A DNA stretch of 21,262 nucleotides, from IMG/VR virus record IMGVR_UViG_3300020442_000854, positions 1 through 21,262 of that record. The stretch is one strand, 5' to 3'. This DNA is from a virus. The notes under the pieces were generated by a model that made no database searches, was not told the DNA's origin, and saw only the letters and a list, made by a program, of their open reading frames with translations. Of this stretch, positions 1-6,330 are shown piece by piece. Position 1 is the stretch's first letter; each line of letters starts with the position of its first letter. The position numbers and the translations under genes were made by a program.

Positions 1-506
1 TTTTGCGTCACCGTTCGTTCTGCTTTCAAGAGTTTTCCCAACGCTATGCTGATTCTTCCTTACTCGGTGAGACGATCGCACTCCCAGAACTCCGTCTTCA
101 AGACCACAAGAATCGGCAGAATTCTATCGATGCTATTGACCCTTGGAAGAAGCAGAAGTATGAGATTCTGATGCAGCAATACTTCAAGCAAGGTATGGAA
201 CTCTACCAGCAGATGCTTGAAGATGATATTGCAAAGGAGTGTGCTCGTTTTGTGCTCCCTCTCGCCGTAGGGACAAAACTCTACATGACGGGAAATCTTA
301 GGTCATGGATCCATTACATCAATCTGCGTACCGCCAACGGCACCCAGAAGGAGCATATGGACATTGCTGAACTCTGTAAGCAGCATTTCATCTGTCAGTT
401 CCCAGTCGTCTCTGAGGCGCTTGGGTGGTGTCCTGAGGGTGACTGCGGATGTTCTCAGCATCTTGATGAGTGCGACTGTCTACAACCATCATTGAGGATC
501 GACTAA
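1..506 (+). CDS. thyX: FAD-dependent thymidylate synthase ThyX (C-terminal part, cut by window edge)
   Basis: ThyX methylates dUMP to dTMP using FAD/NADPH and methylene-tetrahydrofolate, feeding phage DNA synthesis. The reading frame is already open at base 3, so the start lies outside the window. The first visible residues carry the ThyX signature RHR-x7-S (RHRSFCFQEFS, then QRY), which builds the flavin/dUMP site. The segment NLRSWIHYINLRT further on is the conserved helix that carries the substrate-binding arginines in this family. After the usual end (SEALGW) there is an extra tail of about 27 residues with five cysteines. The next gene's ATG overlaps this stop codon. Family assignment is firm; the role of the tail is unknown. 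Confidence 0.93.
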   Translation, partial: LRHRSFCFQEFSQRYADSSLLGETIALPELRLQDHKNRQNSIDAIDPWKKQKYEILMQQYFKQGMELYQQMLEDDIAKECARFVLPLAVGTKLYMTGNLRSWIHYINLRTANGTQKEHMDIAELCKQHFICQFPVVSEALGWCPEGDCGCSQHLDECDCLQPSLRID

Positions 507-736
507 TGCCTACTTACCCCGTAATAAATAAGACCACTGGGGAGACAAAAGATCTCCGCATGACCGTTGCTGAATATGAGCAATGGAAAATTGACAACCC
601 TGACTGGGATAAAGACTGGAGTCAAGGTATCGCAGGTACAACCTACGGCACCCCCAAACAATCTGATGGATTTAAGGAAGTAATGTCCAAAGTCCAGAAA
701 GCACATCCCCGAGCAAACTTGAGCCGTTTTACTTGA
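506..736 (+). CDS. FmdB-like small conserved phage protein
   Basis: A 76-residue protein. The start at 506 is chosen because GAGG lies at 494-497, 8 bases upstream, and the ATG overlaps the thyX TAA; an earlier in-frame ATG at 470 lies inside thyX. The N-terminus (MPTYPVINKTTGE) and C-terminus (DGFKEVMSKVQKAHPRANL) resemble small phage relatives of the FmdB zinc-ribbon family. The zinc-binding cysteines of true FmdB proteins are absent, so a zinc ribbon cannot form. The middle is acidic and tryptophan-rich. Function is unknown; the family resemblance is from memory and moderate. Confidence 0.75.
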   Translation: MPTYPVINKTTGETKDLRMTVAEYEQWKIDNPDWDKDWSQGIAGTTYGTPKQSDGFKEVMSKVQKAHPRANLSRFT

Positions 737-737
737 T

Positions 738-1499
738 ATGCCTAGAGCACGTAAAAGGAATACAACTAGTAATCCTGTCCCTTCCAACATGACTGCTAAG
801 CAAATTCGCAGAAAGAAACCGATTGATAAGTCCTACATGGTTCCTATCAATCCTTTGACTCCCAATCAGGAGACTGTGTTCCAGCAGTATTCTGAAGGTC
901 AAAACATTTTGCTGCACGGTGCTGCTGGTACAGGTAAAACCTTCATCACTCTTTATCTTGCTCTACAAGAAGTGCTTGACGAAAATAGTCCTTATGATAA
1001 GATCTATATTGTAAGGTCTCTTGTACCTACCAGAGAGATTGGTTTCCTTCCTGGAGACCATGAAGATAAGTCTGCACTTTATCAGATTCCATACAAAAAC
1101 ATGGTTAGATACATGTTCAGTATGCCTGATGACAATTCCTTTGATATGTTGTATGACAACCTCAGAGCGCAGGAAACTATTAGTTTCTGGTCTACAAGTT
1201 TTATCAGAGGTGTTACTCTTGATAATTGTATTGTTATTGTAGACGAGTTCAGTAACTTGAACTTCCACGAACTTGATTCGATGATCACCCGTATTGGTGA
1301 AGACTCTAAAATTATGTTGTGTGGTGATATTACACAGACCGACCTTGTTAAAGAGAATGAGAGGTCTGGTATTGCAGACTTCATTAAAATTCTTCAGAAC
1401 ATGCGTGAGTTTACTTGCGTTGAGTTTGGTATTGAAGATATCGTTCGCTCTGGTTTAGTTAAATCTTATCTGCTTACCAAATATAATCTAGGATACTGA
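738..1499 (+). CDS. phoH: PhoH-like P-loop ATPase
   Basis: A 253-residue P-loop NTPase of the PhoH family, common in marine phages including ones whose hosts lack a Pho response. Walker A is GAAGTGKT at about residues 61-68. Walker B is VIVDE at about 166-170, followed by FSN. The GDITQTD segment matches the family's sensor region. The basic N-terminal 30 residues may bind nucleic acid. The true role is unresolved; phosphate stress and RNA metabolism have both been proposed. It starts 2 bases after the previous stop, and its TGA overlaps the ATG of the exonuclease gene, indicating a co-transcribed unit. Confidence 0.92.
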   Translation: MPRARKRNTTSNPVPSNMTAKQIRRKKPIDKSYMVPINPLTPNQETVFQQYSEGQNILLHGAAGTGKTFITLYLALQEVLDENSPYDKIYIVRSLVPTREIGFLPGDHEDKSALYQIPYKNMVRYMFSMPDDNSFDMLYDNLRAQETISFWSTSFIRGVTLDNCIVIVDEFSNLNFHELDSMITRIGEDSKIMLCGDITQTDLVKENERSGIADFIKILQNMREFTCVEFGIEDIVRSGLVKSYLLTKYNLGY

Positions 1500-2179
1500 T
1501 GTTTAATTTTGTTGATGTTGACCTTCACGAACATGTGGAAGTTGAACCTGTGACTCAAAATGGTACTCGATTTTACCCCATCCCTGGAGCAGATAAATAT
1601 TATCCGAGTGTTACCTCAATCACATCGTTTAAGAACGCACAATTTTTCCAGAAATGGAGATCTAGAATTGGTGAAGAAGAGGCTAATCGCATTACTGCTA
1701 GAGCAACACAGAGAGGCACTGCCTTTCACGGATTAGCAGAAGACTATTTCAAAGGCACAGTAGACATCGATAGGTACTTGGAAAATAATCCATTGTCTGT
1801 TAGAATGTTTCAGTCCGCAAAGTCTACGCTAGACCGTATTAATAACATTCACTGTTTAGAGACTTTTTTATATTCACATTATCTCGGTCTGGCAGGTCGT
1901 GTAGACTGCATTGCTGAGTTTGATGGCGAGTTGGCAGTAATCGATTTCAAAACTTCAACTAAAGAAAAAAAGGAAGATTATATCGAGCACTACTTTGTGC
2001 AAGAGACTGCATATGCAGCGATGTTCCTTGAGCGTTCTGGTTTAAAGGTAAAGAAAATTGTCACACTTATCGCCACCGAAGAGGGCACTATTCAAATTTT
2101 TGAGAAGTACAATCTTGATGACTATTTACAATTACTCAAGTCCTATATTGAAGAATTTGTTAGGGGAAGACATGCCTAA
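1499..2179 (+). CDS. PD-(D/E)XK exonuclease (RecB/MGME1-like)
   Basis: A 226-residue single-domain nuclease. The motifs of the RecB-type PD-(D/E)XK fold appear in order: GTAFH with H77, E121, GRVD with D136, the catalytic D149-x-K151 in VIDFKT, and Q168-x3-Y172. The D, D-x-K triad would hold the metal ions that cleave DNA. Size and layout match the small exonucleases found in cyanophages and the mitochondrial MGME1 type. A role in recombination, processing of replication intermediates or host-DNA breakdown is inferred. It overlaps phoH by one base, and gp33 begins inside its last codons. Confidence 0.82.
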   Translation: MFNFVDVDLHEHVEVEPVTQNGTRFYPIPGADKYYPSVTSITSFKNAQFFQKWRSRIGEEEANRITARATQRGTAFHGLAEDYFKGTVDIDRYLENNPLSVRMFQSAKSTLDRINNIHCLETFLYSHYLGLAGRVDCIAEFDGELAVIDFKTSTKEKKEDYIEHYFVQETAYAAMFLERSGLKVKKIVTLIATEEGTIQIFEKYNLDDYLQLLKSYIEEFVRGRHA

Positions 2180-2423
2180 AGAACAAGCAGAGGATAAATT
2201 CCTCACACCCACCAAATTCTCTCAAGAGATTGAGCGTTTGGTAAAACGTAGTAACGGTTTGATTACATACGTTGAAGCAGTAGTAACTTACTGTCAAGAG
2301 AATGATATTGAACTGGAAACAGTTCCAAAACTCATTTCTAAACCTCTAAAAGAACGCCTGCGCCATGAAGCAGAGCGTCTAAACTATATGAAGAAACGAT
2401 CTAAGGGAGTTCTACCATTGTGA
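2172..2423 (+). CDS. 33: Late-transcription coactivator, gp33-like
   Basis: An 84-residue protein starting MPKEQAEDKF. In T4, gp33 binds the flap of host RNA polymerase and couples it to gp55 and the sliding clamp for late transcription. The segment TPTKFSQEIERLVKRSN, a YVEAVVTYCQEN helix, and KLISKPLKERLRHEAERLN match the compact gp33 of cyanophages (T4 gp33 is about 112 residues). An SD-like AGGGGAAG lies just before the 2172 ATG; a longer in-frame start at 2058 lies inside the exonuclease gene and is rejected. The stop overlaps the GTG start of gp59. Confidence 0.82.
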   Translation: MPKEQAEDKFLTPTKFSQEIERLVKRSNGLITYVEAVVTYCQENDIELETVPKLISKPLKERLRHEAERLNYMKKRSKGVLPL

Positions 2424-3019
2424 CTGGATTTGAAGTGTATAAGATGTACCTTGCATTGAGAATGCACTTCACTAATGATAAATATGATTATGTAAAATAC
2501 AGAGGCAAAGTAAACGCTTCTGAAAAGGCATTTGAACAGAGGAGAGACCGTTATTTCTTTAAAAAATTAGCGACGAAGTATGACGGGAATCAAATCCTGA
2601 ATTACTTTGTCGCTAATTTTATGGTCGATCCTCAAGGTTATATTAAATCCTTTAGTGACGGTAATTACTCTGCTTGGAAAGCAAAACAAGAGTCTTTCTC
2701 TTATAAATTTAGACAGGACGTAGACCTTCTGCTAACATACTTTGAATCTCCTTACCAAGACAAATTCGACAAAATTTTTGAAGTAAAAGAAGGACAACAC
2801 CCACCTCTTATCAGACATTATCTTTCTGGAGAAATATCATTAGAGACTCTGGTTGTATTTGAAACGTGTTTGCGATATATTAAACGGTTTGATGCACGAT
2901 TATCCGATCCAATTTGGAAAGACATCAGAAAAAGGGTAATAAAATATAGACCATTCTTGAATATTGATTGTACTACTTATAGAGGTGTGATACTAACAGT
3001 TATACGGACGAAGCTATGA
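2420..3019 (+). CDS. 59: gp59 loader of gp41 DNA helicase
   Basis: A 199-residue protein with a GTG start overlapping the gp33 stop (GTGA). The opening MTGFEVYKMYLALRMHF is the characteristic gp59 N-terminus. T4 gp59 (217 residues) loads the gp41 replicative helicase onto gp32-coated forks, and its gene likewise sits beside 33 and 32. The protein is all-helical in prediction by eye and rich in Lys/Tyr, consistent with fork binding. The replication neighbourhood (gp33 before, gp32 close after) supports the call. Confidence 0.85.
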   Translation: MTGFEVYKMYLALRMHFTNDKYDYVKYRGKVNASEKAFEQRRDRYFFKKLATKYDGNQILNYFVANFMVDPQGYIKSFSDGNYSAWKAKQESFSYKFRQDVDLLLTYFESPYQDKFDKIFEVKEGQHPPLIRHYLSGEISLETLVVFETCLRYIKRFDARLSDPIWKDIRKRVIKYRPFLNIDCTTYRGVILTVIRTKL

Positions 3020-3351
3020 GTAATTTTTTTAAGTCTGAACAGGTTCAGGCAAACTTACAAGACATCTTTGAAACTTATCAAGAGATTGCATCTATGACCT
3101 CTCAACTAGGGAGTATGAATAAGAAAGAAAAGTTGAGTCACATTGAAGATTGCAAGGTGCTGATTGATAAACAAAAAACTTTCTATGGTAGACTGTGCCT
3201 TGCTGCATCGGAGGATTCTGAAGCAGCAGACATGAAGACAAGGATCAATGCCTTGTCAAATGCATTTGGGTATCGAGACCTCGCTGAGTGCATGGATGCT
3301 ATGGTCATGACACTCGAACAAGCGGCACAAAGGGAGGTTGACGAGACCTAA
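3016..3351 (+). CDS. DUF1825-like conserved cyanophage protein
   Basis: A 111-residue, helix-rich acidic protein (MSNFFKSEQVQANLQDIFET...) whose start overlaps the gp59 stop (ATGA). The pattern of an initial phenylalanine pair followed by SE-V-Q and amphipathic helices resembles the DUF1825 family shared by cyanobacteria and their phages. No catalytic motif is visible. Its position between gp59 and gp32 suggests a replication-linked role, but no function is known. The TAA stop lies inside the CCTAAATA motif listed separately. Confidence 0.72.
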   Translation: MSNFFKSEQVQANLQDIFETYQEIASMTSQLGSMNKKEKLSHIEDCKVLIDKQKTFYGRLCLAASEDSEAADMKTRINALSNAFGYRDLAECMDAMVMTLEQAAQREVDET

Positions 3352-3366
3352 ATACTATGCTATCCT
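3338..3366 (+). promoter_or_regulatory. Sigma70-like promoter of gp32
   Basis: TTGACG at 3338-3343, a 17-bp spacer, and TATCCT at 3361-3366 preceded by TGC, giving an extended -10. The expected start falls near 3373 in GGGTAGTCAA (3371-3380). The same decamer occurs in identical register at the promoter before 19498. The -35 lies in the last codons of the upstream gene. Confidence 0.6.
3347..3354 (+). promoter_or_regulatory. Possible late promoter motif CCTAAATA before gp32
   Basis: CCTAAATA differs by one base from the NATAAATA late consensus reported for T4-like cyanophages, and lies about 67 bases before gp32. It sits inside the sigma70 spacer, so gp32 might be transcribed both early and late. 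The match is imperfect and the DNA is AT-rich. Confidence 0.3.
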
Positions 3367-3420
3367 TACAGGGTAGTCAATCAAATACAACTACACACAA
3401 CTAATACGGAGAATACGAAC

Positions 3421-4377
3421 ATGTCTTTTGCATCTCTCAAGAAGGCGTCTGCCGAGGGCAACACCTTTGCAAAACTCACTCGTGAGATTGAGAAACTGAA
3501 CCAACCTGCTGCTGGTTCTTCTGCTGACGAACGTTTCTGGAAACCAGAAATGGACAAGTCTGGCAATGGTTATGCTGTTATTCGATTCCTTCCTGCTCCC
3601 AATGGCGAAGAAATGCCTTGGGCAAAGGTCTGGAGTCATGCTTTCAAAGGTCCTGGTGGACAATGGTACATCGAGAACTCTCTGACCACTCTCGGTAAGG
3701 ATGACCCCGTGGGTGAACTGAACCGCGAACTGTGGAACAGTGGTCGTGATTCTGACAAGGAGATTGCTCGTGCTCAGAAGCGCAAGCTCTCTTACTACGC
3801 TAACATCTATGTTGTGCAAGACCCCGCACACCCTGAGAACGAAGGTCGTGTCTTCCTGTACAAGTTTGGCAAGAAAATCTTTGACAAACTGACCGAAGCA
3901 ATGCAACCTGCATTTGCTGACGAGACTCCCATCGACCCCTTCAACTTCTGGAAGGGTGCTGACTTCAAACTGAAGATTCGCAAGGTCGAAGGTTACTGGA
4001 ACTACGACAAGTCTGAGTTTGCTTCCCCCAGCACTCTGGGTAACTTTGAAGATGACAAACTGGAGTCTATCTGGAACCAGGCATACTCTCTTGCAGAGTT
4101 TGAAGACCCCAAGAACTTCAAGTCCTATGAGCAACTGCAAGCACGTCTGAACCTGGTGCTTGGCAAGGGTGCTGCTCCTGCTCCTCGTGTCGATGAGTCC
4201 CTTGAGGACGAGTCTGAAGGTCGCGGTTCTTTCAATGATCCTGATATCACTCCTTCCAATCAACCTGATTGGGGAACTGAAGTGAGTAACTTCCGAGAGA
4301 AAGCAGTTGCTGCTTCTCCTGTCCAAGACGAAGATGACACTCTGTCTTACTTTGCTAAACTTGCTGAGGAGGACTGA
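3421..4377 (+). CDS. 32: Single-stranded DNA-binding protein gp32
   Basis: A 318-residue gp32, which coats single-stranded DNA at forks and recombination intermediates and recruits gp59. The N-terminal basic segment (MSFASLKKASAEGN) is the cooperativity domain. The core contains RKLSYYANIYVVQDP and EGRVFLYKFGKKIFDK, matching the T4 core (ANILVVKDPAAPENEGKVF). The C-terminal 70 residues are strongly acidic, the usual partner-binding tail. There is no cysteine in the whole protein, so the T4-type zinc site (His plus three Cys) is missing. GGAG at 3410-3413 is 7 bases before the ATG. Codons are richer in C-ending choices than in the tail genes, in keeping with high expression. Confidence 0.95.
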   Translation: MSFASLKKASAEGNTFAKLTREIEKLNQPAAGSSADERFWKPEMDKSGNGYAVIRFLPAPNGEEMPWAKVWSHAFKGPGGQWYIENSLTTLGKDDPVGELNRELWNSGRDSDKEIARAQKRKLSYYANIYVVQDPAHPENEGRVFLYKFGKKIFDKLTEAMQPAFADETPIDPFNFWKGADFKLKIRKVEGYWNYDKSEFASPSTLGNFEDDKLESIWNQAYSLAEFEDPKNFKSYEQLQARLNLVLGKGAAPAPRVDESLEDESEGRGSFNDPDITPSNQPDWGTEVSNFREKAVAASPVQDEDDTLSYFAKLAEED

Positions 4378-4589
4378 TGAAAACTCTTACCGTCGAAGAC
4401 TATCAGAAGGCGGGAGAAGAGTTTTGGCCAAAGTATTGGTACGTTGCCAAAGAACTTGGTGAAGGTGCCAAACCTGAGGACGTTCTAAAAGTTATGGAGG
4501 CGGTCGGTACGGTCGCCCTCAAACTTAAACTAGAAGATAAACTCGCTCCCTTCGGTTTCAATAAGAAAAAGGAGAATGATGATGGGTGA
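4377..4589 (+). CDS. Conserved small cyanophage protein of unknown function
   Basis: A 70-residue protein whose ATG overlaps the gp32 stop, so it is translationally coupled to gp32. It is charged and helical (VEDYQKAGEEFWPKYW, then EDVLKVMEAVGTVALKLKLEDK) with a Lys/Asp-rich end. No domain is recognised. Coupling to gp32 and its small size suggest a replication or early-phase accessory; this is inference only. Confidence 0.75.
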   Translation: MKTLTVEDYQKAGEEFWPKYWYVAKELGEGAKPEDVLKVMEAVGTVALKLKLEDKLAPFGFNKKKENDDG

Positions 4590-4701
4590 AGCAGTTCACG
4601 CTTGGAATACCATGACATACGCTGAGGGAGCACTGTTCTCCCTCTGGGTCATCGGTATGTACTATATAAAGTTACGAATGGATAGGAGATTCGGACGATG
4701 A
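4582..4701 (+). CDS. Small single-span membrane protein
   Basis: A 39-residue open frame. There are three consecutive ATGs (4576, 4579, 4582); the last is preferred because GGAG at 4571-4574 is 7 bases away. It starts MGEAVHAWNTM and has one hydrophobic stretch (ALFSLWVIGMYYI), followed by a basic end (KLRMDRRFGR), giving a probable N-out/C-in membrane topology. It overlaps the stop of the preceding gene, and its TGA overlaps the ATG of the secreted protein that follows. It reads as a real coupled small gene, function unknown. Confidence 0.6.
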   Translation: MGEAVHAWNTMTYAEGALFSLWVIGMYYIKLRMDRRFGR

Positions 4702-5120
4702 AACTTGCACTCGCTGCTTTGATGATGCTCTCTGCCCTACCTGCTAGTGCAGAAAGTATTGGTGACCGAAGCAATCGGTTGGCATATCAATCGCAAAGAG
4801 GATATGCTCATCAACAAAAGTGCTATCGCACTGAGTATCGTGAAGAGTATGTGCCAGGTACTATGAGAAGTCCTGGATATGTAAAGACTTATAAGGAGCG
4901 AGTGAAGGTCCCTTGTAATAACAATGTGTATCGTCGTGATGATGCTCCGCAAAAACAGCATCAAACTGACGACAATTCCTGCATCGAAGGTTCTATCTTA
5001 GGTGGAATCCTTGGTGGTGGTGCAGGTGCTGCAGCATCTAGGGGTGATGGTCGCTACTGGGCAATCCCTCTAGGTATTGTCGGTGGTGCGATGGTTGGAT
5101 GTCAAATTGATGGGGGCTAA
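4698..5120 (+). CDS. Secreted glycine-zipper protein
   Basis: 140 residues. The first 18 form a classic signal peptide (MKLALAALMMLSALPASA, cleavage before ESIG). The middle is basic/tyrosine-rich with two cysteines (KCYRTEYREEYVPG, KVPCNNN). The C-terminal third is a glycine-zipper pair (SILGGILGGGAGAAA and IPLGIVGGAMVGC), as in 17-kDa-antigen-like envelope proteins. AGGAG at 4684-4688 gives the start, which overlaps the small membrane gene. A role in envelope interaction (for example lysis or superinfection exclusion) is possible but not shown. It is the last gene before the convergent terminator. Confidence 0.75.
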   Translation: MKLALAALMMLSALPASAESIGDRSNRLAYQSQRGYAHQQKCYRTEYREEYVPGTMRSPGYVKTYKERVKVPCNNNVYRRDDAPQKQHQTDDNSCIEGSILGGILGGGAGAAASRGDGRYWAIPLGIVGGAMVGCQIDGG

Positions 5121-5127
5121 AACGAAA

Positions 5128-5155
5128 TTCGACTTTTAGTTACCAAAAAGTCGAA
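5128..5155 (-). terminator. Hairpin terminator for the minus-strand baseplate unit
   Basis: A perfect 10-bp inverted repeat, TTCGACTTTT (5128-5137) and AAAAGTCGAA (5146-5155), with an 8-nt loop, lies between convergent genes. On the minus strand it is followed by TTTCGTTTT, a U-rich tail. On the plus strand it is followed by A residues, so it should terminate mainly leftward transcription from gp48-gp53. Confidence 0.7.
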
Positions 5156-5174
5156 AAAAAATTCCCGCCAAAAA

Positions 5175-5378
5175 TTAGGACTCTAAGGTTTTTTCCAGAA
5201 TAATCCTAAACAAATTATCTTTCATCATAACGAGGGCTTCTTGCTCTCTAGGGTCGCCACCAGGCCATTTTTCTAGATGAAAACAGACGGACCTGTACAC
5301 AAGTGCAAGTCCGTCTTTTGATATGTCTAGACTATAAAAGTCGTTAGGATCAATATCCTCCACCGTAACCTCCGCCAC
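5175..5378 (-). CDS. Conserved small cyanophage protein of unknown function
   Basis: 67 residues if it starts at the GTG at 5378, inside the 3' end of gp53; a GTG at 5363 would give 62 residues and cannot be excluded. There is no ATG near the front. The sequence (DPNDFYSLDISKDGLALVYRS, HLEKWPGGDPREQEAL) is acidic at the start and ends in a helix. It is the last gene of the minus-strand unit, directly before the terminator. No domain is recognised. Confidence 0.65.
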   Translation of the reverse strand: MAEVTVEDIDPNDFYSLDISKDGLALVYRSVCFHLEKWPGGDPREQEALVMMKDNLFRIILEKTLES

Positions 5379-6330
5379 TAGGAGAAGGACTTGGAGAAGG
5401 AGAGGGACTTGGAGAAGGCGAAGGTGAAGGTGAAGGTGACGGAGATGGACTGGGGCTAGGTGAAGGACTAGGTGAAGGTGTTGGAGATGGAGATGGGGTG
5501 CTAGTAGTTGTCCCAGAACCTCCAGAGGAAGCAGTTGATGTGCTGCTAGATGTACCAGTCTGAACTACAGTTGCGACAACACCTTCTGTTGCTGTTGCGC
5601 CAGCAGTAGTGCTACCATAATCGAAAGATGTTACAGCACCAACAGCAGTAGTACGTGCAGAACTTGCATATACTGTTGATTTTCTATTTAAGAAGAGTTG
5701 TGCGAGGCTTAGTCTGGTTTGCTTATTGTTATTGACATCCAACTCTCTATTTGGAGCATATTCAACCAGATCATCAAACTCTTCAATAATCAATTCAATA
5801 ATTGAAGAGTTTGGTAATAAAATATTTCTATTCAACTCATTTTGGAACTCTTCATGCTCATAATTTGAAACAGGATACACCGATGCTTCTTTTGTTAAAG
5901 TAGTTCCATCAGGCATTACAGTTCTATATGTTTCATTAACCTCAATGCCCTCTTTTACATATACAATATCATTGTATAAAACTTCGTTTGTTTCCCAATG
6001 ATGGATGCCATCTACTGAGTCATATTTTTCTTCTACAAACTTTTGCAATGCATCCGAAGATTTTGGCCATTGTTCGTAGAAATCTGTAATATTATTGACT
6101 AGTAAGATTACCCAATCTTTGAATGGATCTCCACAAATATCATCAGCAAGACTGGATGGTGTATCTCCATCTCTGATAGAATAAGTCTCAAATAATGTAA
6201 TGTACTTATCCAAATCTTCTCTTGCGAGAACTCTTCTGAATAGATTTTTTACTAGACGATACTTGAAATTTTCTGAAGACGTAATGCCTTCAGCAACGTA
6301 AATATTTGGTAATTGTGAGAAGTATGCCAT
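5350..6330 (-). CDS. 53: Baseplate wedge subunit gp53 with Ser-Pro repeat tail
   Basis: 326 residues. Residues 1 to about 215 match gp53, a wedge protein needed for closing baseplate wedges around the hub. Family features are an N-terminal FKYRLVKNLFRRV segment, the DTPSSLADDICGDPFKDWVILLVNNI block (compare T4 PEELANAIYGNPQLYWVLLMCN) and an FYEQWP motif. T4 gp53 is only 196 residues. Here about 110 residues are added: a Ser/Thr/Gly-rich linker, about 20 consecutive S/T-P dipeptides, then GGGYGGGY at the end. The ATG directly follows the gp48 stop. Confidence 0.87.
   Translation of the reverse strand: MAYFSQLPNIYVAEGITSSENFKYRLVKNLFRRVLAREDLDKYITLFETYSIRDGDTPSSLADDICGDPFKDWVILLVNNITDFYEQWPKSSDALQKFVEEKYDSVDGIHHWETNEVLYNDIVYVKEGIEVNETYRTVMPDGTTLTKEASVYPVSNYEHEEFQNELNRNILLPNSSIIELIIEEFDDLVEYAPNRELDVNNNKQTRLSLAQLFLNRKSTVYASSARTTAVGAVTSFDYGSTTAGATATEGVVATVVQTGTSSSTSTASSGGSGTTTSTPSPSPTPSPSPSPSPSPSPSPSPSPSPSPSPSPSPSPSPSGGGYGGGY
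5377..5502 (-). repeat. Ser-Pro dipeptide-coding repeat in gp53
   Basis: 42 codons give 20 S/T-P dipeptides. Serine is encoded by both TCN and AGY codons, and proline by all four CCN codons, so the array is not a simple DNA microsatellite and looks maintained at the protein level. The plus strand is a nearly continuous purine-rich tract of GGA/GAA units. Confidence 0.85.

Noticed and set aside
523-530. AATAAATA late-promoter match near the start of the FmdB-like gene
   Set aside because: Inside coding sequence and more than 200 bases from the next gene start; similar matches occur by chance elsewhere in this AT-rich DNA.
3391-4326. A 311-codon open frame on the minus strand across gp32
   Set aside because: It is fully antisense to a well-recognised gp32, has no recognisable domain, and is explained by the biased third-codon positions of gp32.
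5128-5155. The hairpin as a terminator of the plus-strand secreted-protein gene
   Set aside because: The plus-strand transcript would be followed by A residues, not U; a weak bidirectional effect is possible but the minus strand fits better.
5377-5502. GGA/GAA purine tract considered as a CRISPR-like or regulatory repeat array
   Set aside because: No spacers and no constant repeat unit; it is explained by Ser-Pro coding on the minus strand.
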